Virus record (IMG/VR): IMGVR_UViG_3300025132_000100
Span: 1 to 39,334 of that record
DNA length: 39,334 nucleotides
From: a virus
Direction: 5' to 3' (one strand)
How positions within the stretch are numbered: position 1 is the stretch's first letter; each line of letters opens with the position of its first letter. Below the pieces are notes generated by a model. The model was not told the DNA's origin and made no database searches. It was given only the letters and a program-made list of their open reading frames with translations. Made by a program: the position numbers and the translations under genes. This document shows, piece after piece, positions 31,326 through 39,334 of this stretch.

Positions 31326-33545
31326 ATGCAAGATAACTTAGTTAAGACAGAATCAGTACAGCTAACCCAAGATTTACTATCAGAATACTCATCTGCTAGA
31401 CAAAACTGGGCAAAACAAGCCGTAGAGGATAATGAATTCCGTAACGGCAAGCAATGGACTGATGATCAGGTTCAAGCATTACGTAAACGTGCTCAAGAGC
31501 CATTAGTTGTTAATGTAGTATATTCAGCAGTAGAGCAGGCAAAAGCTATGCTCACTTCAAACTCACCTAAATTTCAATCTACTGCCAGAGAAACATCCGA
31601 TGCTAAAGTTGGTAGGATGTTTTCTGATATCATGGCTTACATATGGGATAACTCTAATGGTAACGTAGAGTTAAAACAAGCTGTTGATGATTATTACGTT
31701 AAGGGCATGGGAGCTATGATGGCTTATATAGACCCTGATGCAGACTTTGGAACTGGAGAAGTAAAGCTAAAATCAATAGACCCATTAGAATTATTTATAG
31801 ACCCTTCGTCAAAAGACCCATTTTGCAGAGATGCTGCTCATATCATCATTGGTAAGATAGTATCGGAAACTGCTTTAATAGAACATTATCCAGAATTTGC
31901 AGAACATATAAAAGAAACTGCAGAAACTAGTTACATTAACACTACGGCTGAATCTAGATACGGATTAAGGAATGAAGATGTAACCAATAAACGAAGATTG
32001 ACTGGAACTCAGATTACTGGAGAAAGAGAACTTGAGTTATTTGAAAGATATACAAAAGTTAAAAGTCCTTATTTTAAAATATACGACCCTTTAAGCGATG
32101 ACCAGAGAGTATTAGACGAACCACAATACGAAGAATATAAACAGGAGCCTATTGTTGTATTGACCAATGCAGAAGGTCAATCCGTATTTACAGATAAAGC
32201 CAATGTAAATACCTATATGGAGATGGCAGAAAAAATAGGAAAGACCTTTCATTTAATGTTAGATCCAGCAACAGGACAACCTGTTCCAATGGAAGGAGAA
32301 GAACACGCTGGTTCTATACCAAATAGTACATCTACAATTGATATTTTGACCAAAGCTCACTTAATAGAAGATGGTGGAATCATGGTCAATGAAATAGAGC
32401 TTACTCAAATTAAACAATGTGTAAGTACTGGAGATACAGAGTTATTTAGTGTAGTACTACCAATAGAAGAATATCCTATTGTTCCTTTTATGAATGGATT
32501 CAATCGCAATCCATATCCTTTATCGGATGTAAGACTTGTTAAAGGATTGCAAGAGTACATAAATAAGATACGTAGTCTTATTGTAGCTCATGCTAGTAGC
32601 TCTACGAATGTAAAGCTTTTAATTCCTAGAGGAAGTATGGATAAAGCTCATTTAGAAGCTGAATGGGGAAAAGCAGGTACAGCAGTTATAGAGTTCGACC
32701 CTGAATTAGGTCAACCTATTGTAGCTGGCCCTGTACCACTTCCTAATGAACTATATAAGAACGAAGCAGATGCTAAAGCAGATATAGAACGCATACTAGG
32801 TATCTATGCATTAATGCAGGGAGACCAAGGAGCTGCTCCTCAAACTTTTAAAGGAACAGTAGCTCTAGATGAGTATGGACAAAGAAGAATTAAATCTAAG
32901 AAAGACGATGTTGAGGAATGCATCAATCAATTGGCAAAAGTGGTAGTGGGATTAGTTCAATATGTGTATACGGGGCAGAAAGTCATGCGATTGATGCAAC
33001 CCAACAATAGACCGATAGAGATACCGATTAATAGTCCTATGTATGACAATGTGGGTAATGAAGTAGGCAAGATCAACGATATAACGGTTGGAAAATACGA
33101 TGTTATCGTTTTATCAGGGTCTACGTTGCCTTCTAATAGATTCGCTCGATTTGAGTACTATATGCAGCTTTATCAAGCAGGTCTAATAGACCAGTTAGAA
33201 GTATTAAAGCAGACCGATGTAGCAGATATGGAAGGAGTACTTGAACGTGCAGGTCAAATGCAGAAAATGCAACAACAGATGCAACAGCAAGAAGAAGAGA
33301 TTAAGAAACTACGTGGCGATCTTCAGACAGCACAGCGAGAGTCCTTACATGATAGAAAGCGTGTAGAAGTAAAAGAATTTGAAAAGAAACTGGCAAAGGC
33401 AGAAGCTAAAGTTGAAATGGCATCCCAACTTTATAAATCTCGTTTGGCAGACGAGCTAAAAATGGCTAAAGAGGATATACAGGAGTTTAACGAACCTAAT
33501 CCTACTAGAGAGATAAATGAAGAGATGCTAATGTTGGATGAATAA
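31326..33545 (+). CDS. Portal protein, 739 aa
   Basis: Begins with the typical podovirus portal pattern: ARQNWAKQAVEDNEFRNGKQ, then PLVVNVVYSAVEQAKAMLTS and YYVKGMGAMMAYIDPDADFG with SIDPLELFIDPSSKDPFCRD (P22-like portals). The C-terminus (about 630-720) is a Gln-rich coiled coil (KMQQQMQQQEEEIKKLRGDL), like the long barrel extension of P22-type portals. It forms the dodecameric DNA gate. No clear ribosome site precedes the ATG. It lies between the large terminase and the metallopeptidase-scaffold genes. Confidence 0.9.
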   Translation: MQDNLVKTESVQLTQDLLSEYSSARQNWAKQAVEDNEFRNGKQWTDDQVQALRKRAQEPLVVNVVYSAVEQAKAMLTSNSPKFQSTARETSDAKVGRMFSDIMAYIWDNSNGNVELKQAVDDYYVKGMGAMMAYIDPDADFGTGEVKLKSIDPLELFIDPSSKDPFCRDAAHIIIGKIVSETALIEHYPEFAEHIKETAETSYINTTAESRYGLRNEDVTNKRRLTGTQITGERELELFERYTKVKSPYFKIYDPLSDDQRVLDEPQYEEYKQEPIVVLTNAEGQSVFTDKANVNTYMEMAEKIGKTFHLMLDPATGQPVPMEGEEHAGSIPNSTSTIDILTKAHLIEDGGIMVNEIELTQIKQCVSTGDTELFSVVLPIEEYPIVPFMNGFNRNPYPLSDVRLVKGLQEYINKIRSLIVAHASSSTNVKLLIPRGSMDKAHLEAEWGKAGTAVIEFDPELGQPIVAGPVPLPNELYKNEADAKADIERILGIYALMQGDQGAAPQTFKGTVALDEYGQRRIKSKKDDVEECINQLAKVVVGLVQYVYTGQKVMRLMQPNNRPIEIPINSPMYDNVGNEVGKINDITVGKYDVIVLSGSTLPSNRFARFEYYMQLYQAGLIDQLEVLKQTDVADMEGVLERAGQMQKMQQQMQQQEEEIKKLRGDLQTAQRESLHDRKRVEVKEFEKKLAKAEAKVEMASQLYKSRLADELKMAKEDIQEFNEPNPTREINEEMLMLDE

Positions 33546-33988
33546 TGAGTTTAGGTAAATATGCTATTCCAATAGGATTGGGATACTTGGGTAGTTTGGC
33601 ATTAGAAGGTAAAAATCAAGATAGTCAAGTAGAAAAGTTTTTAAACGATATCAAAGTTAAATTAAAAAACGGAGAGCCTATACCAGATGAAATGCGTGGA
33701 GTGCTGTCAGGAGTACAAAGTACTTGGGGTGATTTAGATATAAATAATGATCTTTTATACGAAGCTAATTTAATTAATGATTATCTAAATGGAGAATTTA
33801 AGCAAAGAGAAGATGGTAGATATAAATATAAATCTTTACTACTAAAAGATCAAGAAATGCCAGAAGATTTTATTTTAAGCAATTTTCCTGTTGATAAATT
33901 TTTAGAAGCTGATAAAGGTTATCACGATAATCCTTTTACAAAAGAATTACCTTCTGGCGATACTATGGGTGCTGAGGATTTTAGATAA
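33545..33988 (+). CDS. Hypothetical head-operon protein, 147 aa
   Basis: Coupled by TAATG at both ends, between portal and metallopeptidase. Starts hydrophobic (YAIPIGLGYLGSLALEGKNQ) then becomes acidic and helical; the C-terminus ends SGDTMGAEDFR. A head-assembly role is inferred only from place. Confidence 0.55.
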   Translation: MSLGKYAIPIGLGYLGSLALEGKNQDSQVEKFLNDIKVKLKNGEPIPDEMRGVLSGVQSTWGDLDINNDLLYEANLINDYLNGEFKQREDGRYKYKSLLLKDQEMPEDFILSNFPVDKFLEADKGYHDNPFTKELPSGDTMGAEDFR

Positions 33989-34710
33989 TGGCTACTTATC
34001 ATCCAGATGGCAATAGAGATTTCAGAAGGTGGCTAGAGAGTGGTATACCTAATGCTGGTGTGATGGGTGGTGGTGCTTTAGCTATGTATGGAGCATCTAA
34101 ATTTGGTGGATCTAATAAAGCTTTAGCTACTGCATTAATGAATGAGTCTATTAAAAAAGACCCTAGATTAAAATTTACTCATTCTAGCATGAGTAATCTT
34201 TATCGAAATATGGGATTTCAGATGCCTGAATGGACAGATACTATGTCTGCTCATTACAATCCAAAAACCAATACAGTTAATGCACCTCGCAGTAATTATG
34301 GAATATTAGCTCATGAGTTAGGTCATGCAGAGCAGTATAAAAATGCTTTATACAGAAAAACTATAGCTCCTATGTCAAAAATTGGAAGATTAGCAGGTAA
34401 GTTTGGAGCACTTGCTCCGATATTTACTGATAACGAGCAAGAAGCAAAAAGAAATGCTACAATTGCAGGAGTTATGCAAGTACCTACTTTAATAGAAGAA
34501 ATAGATGCATCACGAAGAGGTTCAAGAATTTTAAACAATCAAATAAAGAACAAGCCAGTTGCTATGGGAACTAAGGCAAGTAAATTGGGTCAAGCTTTAA
34601 TGAAGATGAGACCATATGCAGGAGTTCCAAGTTATTTATTAGCTGCAACAGCTCCATATTTATTTTATAAATATTTTAAAGGTAGAGGTATGTATGAAGG
34701 TACATATTAA
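33988..34710 (+). CDS. YugP-like zinc metallopeptidase, 240 aa
   Basis: The zincin motif H109-E-L-G-H113 sits in GILAHELGHAEQY, and residues 170-177 read EEIDASRR. The pair HE(L/V)GHA-x-Q plus E-x-(N/D)-ASRR is the pattern of the YugP-type neutral zinc peptidases (Zn_peptidase_2); the second motif supplies the third ligand region. A hydrophobic N-terminal stretch (GVMGGGALAMYGASKFG) and a C-terminal one (YLLAATAPYLFYKYF) could be membrane or core helices. Located between portal and scaffold, where other phages keep the prohead protease, it may cleave scaffold or capsid; that role is inference. Confidence 0.72.
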   Translation: MATYHPDGNRDFRRWLESGIPNAGVMGGGALAMYGASKFGGSNKALATALMNESIKKDPRLKFTHSSMSNLYRNMGFQMPEWTDTMSAHYNPKTNTVNAPRSNYGILAHELGHAEQYKNALYRKTIAPMSKIGRLAGKFGALAPIFTDNEQEAKRNATIAGVMQVPTLIEEIDASRRGSRILNNQIKNKPVAMGTKASKLGQALMKMRPYAGVPSYLLAATAPYLFYKYFKGRGMYEGTY

Positions 34711-34762
34711 AGAATTGAAGAAAGCGGTTGCTGGAAATAACCAAATCGCAAAGGAAAAGTAA
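34694..34762 (+). CDS. Possible 22-residue miniprotein coupled to scaffold
   Basis: MKVHIKELKKAVAGNNQIAK followed by EK and a stop that forms TAATG with the scaffold start. AGAGG lies 8 bases upstream. It overlaps the end of the metallopeptidase gene in another frame. Either a true leader peptide coupling translation or chance. Confidence 0.4.
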   Translation: MKVHIKELKKAVAGNNQIAKEK

Positions 34763-35595
34763 TGGAGAATATCATAGAAACACGTAATGCTGATCAGGCA
34801 CCACAAGAGGATGCAATGCTCAATGTAGAGCAACCTGCAATACCTAACGGGGAAATACCAGTAAATACTGGTGTGCCTGAATCAATTACGGAAGAAACAC
34901 AAGAAGTTTCCCCAAGAGACGACTCAACTCGTTTTGAATATTGGCAATCACAAGCTGACAAAGCCAAGGGAGAACTTAATGCAATACGTCAAGAATTAGA
35001 TTATTATCGTAATAATCCAAATCAAGACATGCAGAGTTCTGCCTCCAACGGACAACCTCAACCATACCCTGAACAAGGATTGCAAGAGAATTCATTGAAG
35101 GAGCCATCAGCACCTGAAAGACCACATTCGTACAATGAGGTCGATGCTTATAATGATCCACAAAGTGATTCGTTTAAGTATCGAGTAGCTAAAGAAGCCT
35201 ATAGAGACCAGTACATGGATTTTCTAAAAGAAAAAGACCAAGTACGTGAACAGGAACTACAACAACAATACCAAGTTCAAATGCAACAGCAACAAGCACA
35301 GATGGTACAGCAACAGGCTATGAGCCATGCTGTAAATAATTTCGGATGGGAGCAAGGTAAAGCAATGGAGTTTGTAAGGTGGTCGCAGAATCCTGAAAAT
35401 CTCACATTAGACAATTTAGCTAAGTTGTTTGAATTAAGGACTAACCCTAATCCAGTAGTAAAGCAAAGAACTCAAGAAATGCAACAACAGGCTAATCGTT
35501 TGAATGTGCCTAGAACTGCAGCAGTTCAAACTGGTCAGGCAGAACAGCCTAGGTCAGATGAACAAGTTTTTAGTGATGCTTTACTGGGTAGGTAA
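34762..35595 (+). CDS. Scaffold protein, 277 aa
   Basis: Acidic N-terminal half with many Glu/Pro/Asn, then a Gln-rich helical segment (QQQYQVQMQQQQAQMVQQQA) and a C-terminus with PRSDEQVFSDALLGR. This composition and its place just before the capsid gene are typical of scaffolds that build the prohead and leave or are degraded. Translationally coupled to the miniprotein at 34694. No protease domain of its own is seen, so the neighbouring metallopeptidase is a candidate for its removal. Confidence 0.78.
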   Translation: MENIIETRNADQAPQEDAMLNVEQPAIPNGEIPVNTGVPESITEETQEVSPRDDSTRFEYWQSQADKAKGELNAIRQELDYYRNNPNQDMQSSASNGQPQPYPEQGLQENSLKEPSAPERPHSYNEVDAYNDPQSDSFKYRVAKEAYRDQYMDFLKEKDQVREQELQQQYQVQMQQQQAQMVQQQAMSHAVNNFGWEQGKAMEFVRWSQNPENLTLDNLAKLFELRTNPNPVVKQRTQEMQQQANRLNVPRTAAVQTGQAEQPRSDEQVFSDALLGR

Positions 35596-35618
35596 GTCGT
35601 AAAGTAAACTAGAACACC

Positions 35619-35656
35619 TATTCGTTGGCTACGAATGGGTATAAACGTAGGAGTTA
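35619..35656 (+). promoter_or_regulatory. Hairpin and leader of the major capsid gene
   Basis: ACCTATTCGT and ACGAATGGGT flank TGGCT and make a 10-bp stem including a G-U pair, just upstream of AACGTAGGAGTTA at 35644-35656. Such 5' hairpins can stabilise messages for abundant proteins. The leader equals that of several early genes. Confidence 0.55.
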
Positions 35657-35659
35657 CAA

Positions 35660-37000
35660 ATGGCAGCTACAGAAAAGCAGCTAATGCAAGGAGCTTCTGG
35701 TGTACTTTATACGGATAGACGGAATTTTTACGTAGATCCGCAGGTCACTAAGGAGCTATGGACAGACGTTGCACCTTTTACTACAATGATTAGTAATCAG
35801 GAAATGCGAAATGTCCCAGACCCAGTTTTTAAGATGTTTGAACATCGTAATCCTTGGGTAAAACAATCTTTCAAGGCAGGTGCAAGTTCCGCTACATCAA
35901 TAGCTGATAATGATGTAGCAGTAGCAATTGACACCATAACTGAAATAAAAGGCCTACCACCCTGTGATGATTCATGGATTGGATTGGTGGCTGAATGTTG
36001 GAATGCCGCTGAAGATACTAAGCTAGGAGTTGTGGTAGTTAAAGGAGTTACAGATACAAGTCATGTGACAGTTGTATCTTTAAGTGGAGCTTTTAGCCCA
36101 ACAACTAGTAGTGTTTATCATGTAATTGGTAATGCACATGGTGAAGGTGGTTCAGCTCCAGAAGCATGGGCAGACGAACTAGACGTTGTTTACAATTCTT
36201 GTCAGATTTTTAAAACTCCTCTTCAAGTTACTGGTACGCTAGAAGCAGCAGTACTTCGTGGAGAGTCATCTGAATTAGCTAGACTTCGTAGACAAAAAGC
36301 TCAAGAACACAAAATGCAGAAAGAAAAAGCATTTCTTTTTGGTTCTCGAGTTGGTGGTACGGGTTTACAAGAAGCATCTTATGGTGCTGGTAATAACGAC
36401 ACTAACAACGATGAAACATTTGCAGATGGTGGAAGAGTTGATTCAAATGGAAATCTAATTCGTTCAACATACGGAATAATTTCAGCATTAGAAAAATATG
36501 GCGAGACCACATCGACACACGATGCTCAAAACATATTTACTGTTGATAGTTCATATGCTTACAGCAATTTTGTAGACGATATGGAAAAAGTATTCCAGTA
36601 TATCCCAGAAGCAGGTGTAAAACGTGCTTTTGTAGGTGCTGGTGCTTTAGGATATTGGTCTAAAATGGCTGGTGCTTCAGGTATGGCTGGAAACTCAGGT
36701 TGGACAGTTGCTCTTGGAGATATGAAACGTGACTCTCTTGGTTTTAACTATAGAGTACTTGAAACACCTCATGGAATGTTGCAGTTAATTCCAACTCCAG
36801 CATTAAGAGGGCCTTACAACAAGTACATGGCTGTAGTATCTGATGAGAATCTATTCCATGCAGTTTATCGTCCATCTATGTATCAGACAAACATTAAGAC
36901 CGATAATGCCTTTGATGGTGTTAAAGATCAATACATGTCTGATGAAGGTGTTGGTATACAGCTAATTGAAAGTCATCACTTGTTTAAAATCACAGCGTAA
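35660..37000 (+). CDS. Major capsid protein, 446 aa
   Basis: Position after scaffold, length, and a pattern of an N-terminal arm (YTDRRNFYVDPQVTKELWTD), long spine helix region (SSELARLRRQKAQEHKMQKE) and a C-terminal P-domain-like part (GFNYRVLETPHGMLQLIPTP) fit the HK97-type fold capsids of podoviruses. It should form the shell. The strong leader and hairpin before it suit the most abundant virion protein. No cleaved delta domain is apparent. Confidence 0.85.
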   Translation: MAATEKQLMQGASGVLYTDRRNFYVDPQVTKELWTDVAPFTTMISNQEMRNVPDPVFKMFEHRNPWVKQSFKAGASSATSIADNDVAVAIDTITEIKGLPPCDDSWIGLVAECWNAAEDTKLGVVVVKGVTDTSHVTVVSLSGAFSPTTSSVYHVIGNAHGEGGSAPEAWADELDVVYNSCQIFKTPLQVTGTLEAAVLRGESSELARLRRQKAQEHKMQKEKAFLFGSRVGGTGLQEASYGAGNNDTNNDETFADGGRVDSNGNLIRSTYGIISALEKYGETTSTHDAQNIFTVDSSYAYSNFVDDMEKVFQYIPEAGVKRAFVGAGALGYWSKMAGASGMAGNSGWTVALGDMKRDSLGFNYRVLETPHGMLQLIPTPALRGPYNKYMAVVSDENLFHAVYRPSMYQTNIKTDNAFDGVKDQYMSDEGVGIQLIESHHLFKITA

Positions 37001-37012
37001 GGGAGGCTTATT

Positions 37013-37459
37013 ATGGCTAGACCTTATTTAGGTGGTTCAAGTGCAGGTGTTGGGTCAATTACATCAGCAACTACTATTACTAGTTCAGATCACGGTAAGG
37101 TGTTTATGGTATCTTACCCAGCAGGTAGTGATTTAGGTTCTTATCAAATTACTATACCTACTCCAGCAAATGCTGGTATTGGATTTAGTTGCAAATTTAT
37201 TGTTAGTTCTGCGACTATTGCTGATGAGGCTGGTGAAGACGTTGTTATAAACGATGGTACAGATGATTCTATGGTTATTCATTACATTGATGCAGGTGAT
37301 ACTGGTACTGTTTCTGTTGTGGATGATGCAGCTGCAGATACTGTAGGTTTTGATCATACCGCTGTAAAAGGTGATTGGATTGAAATCTTTACAGATGGAA
37401 CAACGTGGTATTGTAACGCACAAAGTGGTGTTGACGGGGGAATCCTAGTAGCAACATAA
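37013..37459 (+). CDS. Putative capsid decoration/minor head protein, 148 aa
   Basis: Follows the capsid gene after GGGAGG. Almost all beta, low in charge, with many Thr/Ala/Gly (VVINDGTDDSMVIHYIDAGD), ending WYCNAQSGVDGGILVAT. Beta-rich small proteins here are commonly decoration or head-fibre proteins. Identity is inferred from position and composition. Confidence 0.6.
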   Translation: MARPYLGGSSAGVGSITSATTITSSDHGKVFMVSYPAGSDLGSYQITIPTPANAGIGFSCKFIVSSATIADEAGEDVVINDGTDDSMVIHYIDAGDTGTVSVVDDAAADTVGFDHTAVKGDWIEIFTDGTTWYCNAQSGVDGGILVAT

Positions 37460-37468
37460 ACAAATAAC

Positions 37469-37494
37469 GAAGGGGGAGTTTCGGCTCCCCCTTC
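37469..37494 (+). terminator. Hairpin after the decoration gene
   Basis: GAAGGGGGAG pairs perfectly with CTCCCCCTTC over loop TTTCGG. The following TGTAAT lacks a T tract, so it may act mainly as a 3' stabiliser or partial terminator limiting read-through past the abundant capsid genes. Confidence 0.6.
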
Positions 37495-37511
37495 TGTAAT
37501 AAGGAAATATT

Positions 37512-37745
37512 ATGGGATTACAAGATTTTACAGTAAAGGAAAGTATAGCTCCTTACCATAAAGCTGTTGTAAGTGACGGCTCTACTCCAGTTGATGAGTG
37601 TAGAGGTATACATATGAAAGGAGCATCGACTGACGTTAATCTAACAATTAACGGAACAGTAGTTGCTTTTCATTTATTAAAAGGACATACTTATCCAATA
37701 GCTTGCACATTGTCAAGTTCTAGTGACGTAGTTCATTTGTATTAA
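37512..37745 (+). CDS. Small beta-rich structural protein, 77 aa
   Basis: Resembles a compact beta domain (VNLTINGTVVAFHLLKGHTY) of the kind found in phage head or tail trimming proteins of 70-90 residues that stud the capsid. AAGGAA precedes it. The following gene starts at its stop (TAATG). Function inferred. Confidence 0.55.
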   Translation: MGLQDFTVKESIAPYHKAVVSDGSTPVDECRGIHMKGASTDVNLTINGTVVAFHLLKGHTYPIACTLSSSSDVVHLY

Positions 37746-38350
37746 TGGCAACGTTTAAAAGCAAAATGGAGAATTTGGTAGGAACAATAGATTCTTCTGT
37801 TTCCGATTCTGATCTAACTGTATTTCTAACAAATAGTGCTTATCAAGTATTAGATATGATACCAAGTAAAATAGCAATTAGATATACAGCAGATAATGAA
37901 CAAGCAGATAGTAGCGGTTTTAATAGTGTTAATCATAGAGTTTTAGGAGTTATAAGAAATGGATTTGAAGCACAAGAAGTATCTATAGGTTTAAGTACTC
38001 AAATTGAAGATGCTGATTCAATACATTATAGAAGTGAAAGAACTCCAGTATATTATTTTAATAACGGTACAGTTGTTGTAAAGCCAGATCCAACAGGTAG
38101 CCAAAAAGCACAAATAAAAACAATAGCTTATCCAACTGTTGCATATAGTGCCGAAGACATTGCTAGTTTTCCAGACACTGCTGAATACGCAGTTGTTTTA
38201 GGTGCGTGTGTAAAATATTTACACGATGTATTAAATACTGCTATAAACGTTGATGAAGACATTGAATTAGCTCAAGCAATAAAAATACAAGTAGATAGTA
38301 TAAATCAATTACATCAACAAGAATTAAAAAGGATTAGTGCAATTAAATGA
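37745..38350 (+). CDS. Putative head-tail connector protein, 201 aa
   Basis: Starts MATFKSKMENLVGTIDSSVS; middle beta pattern with PVYYFNNGTVVVKPDPTGSQ; end helical (YAVVLGACVKYLHDVLNTAI). This is the build of adaptor-like proteins in the head-tail joint of podoviruses. It lies at the usual place, after the capsid proteins and before tail genes. Assignment by context and general pattern only. Confidence 0.55.
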   Translation: MATFKSKMENLVGTIDSSVSDSDLTVFLTNSAYQVLDMIPSKIAIRYTADNEQADSSGFNSVNHRVLGVIRNGFEAQEVSIGLSTQIEDADSIHYRSERTPVYYFNNGTVVVKPDPTGSQKAQIKTIAYPTVAYSAEDIASFPDTAEYAVVLGACVKYLHDVLNTAINVDEDIELAQAIKIQVDSINQLHQQELKRISAIK

Positions 38351-38610
38351 AACAAAAACAATTACACGAATTAATCCAATCGCATCACCCTGAAATGAAA
38401 GAAGGTGAAATAAGATTACGTCTTAATAATGCATTAAAAGAATTTTGTAGAAAAACAAGAATATTAAAAGGGGCATTCAAGTTTACTACTGAAGTAGATA
38501 AACGTTATTATGGTTTAGATGAAAAAATAATTGAAATAACTAACGTTGATTATGATGGTAAAACTATAGAAAGATTATCAGGAAGACCTGATGAAAGAGA
38601 TTTGGTATGA
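38347..38610 (+). CDS. Head-tail adaptor, N-terminal part-like, 87 aa
   Basis: Reads LHELIQSHHPEMKEGEIRLR then RKTRILKGAFKFTTEVDKRY YGLDEKIIEITNVDYDG, which matches the start of phage adaptor proteins (helix, then a YxLp-type beta segment). It stops at 38610 and the next gene continues with the kind of sequence expected next. Overlaps by ATGA at both ends. Confidence 0.5.
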   Translation: MKQKQLHELIQSHHPEMKEGEIRLRLNNALKEFCRKTRILKGAFKFTTEVDKRYYGLDEKIIEITNVDYDGKTIERLSGRPDERDLV

Positions 38611-38972
38611 AAGTTTATTGGATTGAAAGAGATGCTATTGCCATTGCAGAAACAAGTGACAGACAAACTTTTACAAGCCCTACTGAAGCAAAAGGAATTA
38701 CTTTATTTTGCACAAAAGAAGATGAAGAGTTTGTATCAGATAATACTTCTTCTAGTGGCATAGGAATGAATGAAGCACCAAATATAGCTGATGAATTCCA
38801 TGAAGCATTAGCTTATAAAGTTATACAACAAGGATACGAAAGAAAACCTGAAGAAATACAATTGGCTGCATATTTCAAACAACAGTTTAATGAAATAATT
38901 AGAGAAGCTAAAAAATCTTCTAATAAGAATTATGATGGAACTGGATTTTCAATTAGAGGTCATGATTATTAA
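38607..38972 (+). CDS. Head-tail adaptor, C-terminal part-like, 121 aa
   Basis: Starts MKVYWIERDAIAIAETSDRQ and ends with the helical FHEALAYKVIQQGYERKPEE, both typical of the second half of an adaptor protein. Together with 38347-38610 it looks like one ~200-residue protein divided in two. A true split gene or normal two-gene arrangement cannot be told here. Confidence 0.5.
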   Translation: MKVYWIERDAIAIAETSDRQTFTSPTEAKGITLFCTKEDEEFVSDNTSSSGIGMNEAPNIADEFHEALAYKVIQQGYERKPEEIQLAAYFKQQFNEIIREAKKSSNKNYDGTGFSIRGHDY

Positions 38973-39220
38973 TGAGCTATGTATCTAAAAAAGCAAAAAC
39001 AAATAATAGTATTGGAGATTCGACTTGGCAGAACGTATCTCAAGAATGGCGAGACATAGAAGCAATTACAAAAGATGGTCTTGATTTTAAAATAGATGAA
39101 TATGCTCTTACACAAAAATTATTATCGTATGATAAACCTACATATGTGATTCCATCTGAATATACAGCTCCAACAAGAAATGAAGTGTCAATATCAACAA
39201 CAACAATGACGAGTGTATAA
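38972..39220 (+). CDS. Hypothetical tail-region protein, 82 aa
   Basis: MSYVSKKAKTNNSIGDSTWQ then WRDIEAITKDGLDFKIDEYA and a Thr-rich end (STTTMTSV). The W-x-x-I (STWQN...) word is seen in small tail proteins. Coupled by TAATG at both ends. Function unknown. Confidence 0.55.
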   Translation: MSYVSKKAKTNNSIGDSTWQNVSQEWRDIEAITKDGLDFKIDEYALTQKLLSYDKPTYVIPSEYTAPTRNEVSISTTTMTSV

Positions 39221-39334
39221 TGTCAACTTTATATGATAAAAAAGTAAAAGAAACATTTGGAGATTTACTAACTGTATTAGGCAGTACTAATGGCGAGGGA
39301 TTAACAAGCTCTGTAAAAAGAATATTTGACGGAG
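39220..39334 (+). CDS. Start of a probable tail-fibre or spike gene (cut by window end)
   Basis: The 38 visible residues, MSTLYDKKVKETFGDLLTVL then GSTNGEGLTSSVKRIFDG, have the pattern of the N-terminal attachment region of phage tail fibres ('...K.F.DLL.......G......V..G'). The rest is outside the window. Confidence 0.5.
   Translation, partial: MSTLYDKKVKETFGDLLTVLGSTNGEGLTSSVKRIFDG

Noticed and set aside
1-39334. Closed circular genome
   Set aside because: Joining the ends would put the start of the fibre-like gene into a frame that stops after a few residues, and no terminal repeat is visible; the window most likely lacks a piece.

Overview
This AT-rich window is most of the genome of a temperate, short-tailed (podovirus-like) bacteriophage. 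It carries a terminase, portal, metallopeptidase, scaffold, capsid and adaptor block, a lysis and tail block, a set of ejection-type internal proteins, and an integrase. A sheared 3' half of a bacterial tRNA-Val(GAC) gene lies beside the integrase and reads as the phage attachment site. Because phage genes flank that site on both sides, the sequence looks like the unintegrated phage form rather than an inserted prophage. The tRNA fragment resembles alphaproteobacterial tRNA-Val, and the low GC would suit a marine alphaproteobacterium, but the host is only inferred. Both ends cut through genes, so the window is not a closed genome.

Layout. Bases 1-15241 (+) hold a possible holin remnant, a small membrane or lysis ORF, an M15 endolysin, a metallophosphoesterase, a large tail/structural protein, five small structural or ejection proteins, and a 2670-residue giant protein. 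Bases 15314-16301 hold attP and the tyrosine integrase. Bases 16296-28090 (-) are the early region: about 27 small genes, many unknown, plus a Holliday-junction-type nuclease, an AEP primase fused to a DnaB-like helicase, an SSB-like protein, an ERF annealing protein, a DUF932 protein and an HTH regulator. Bases 28091-28510 are a gene-free divergent control region, unusually GC-rich and highly structured. Bases 28511-39334 (+) hold the packaging and head genes: terminase, portal, YugP-like metallopeptidase, scaffold, major capsid, decoration protein, adaptors, and the start of a probable tail fibre.

Main point of interest. The giant protein has the sequence signature of the double-psi-beta-barrel (two-barrel) RNA polymerase superfamily: an R-x-P segment followed 39 residues later by a DxDxD metal motif, and upstream a possible first barrel ending in a Lys-rich KRKG. 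It sits last in the ejection-protein operon and shares an N-terminal module with the preceding small virion protein. This suggests an RNA polymerase carried in the virion and injected with the DNA, by analogy with crAss-like phage virion RNAPs. No other RNA polymerase is encoded in the window. In the early region an 18-bp element (consensus CTGYTTCCTWWATCTATG) recurs upstream of five minus-strand gene blocks, and a leader AACGTAGGAGTTA recurs before five early genes and the major capsid gene. These are candidates for a dedicated promoter and translation-leader system. Several intergenic gaps also hold candidate structured RNAs closed by 8-11 bp stems, the best at 24890-25005 (-), 18010-18209 (-) and 28212-28401 (+).
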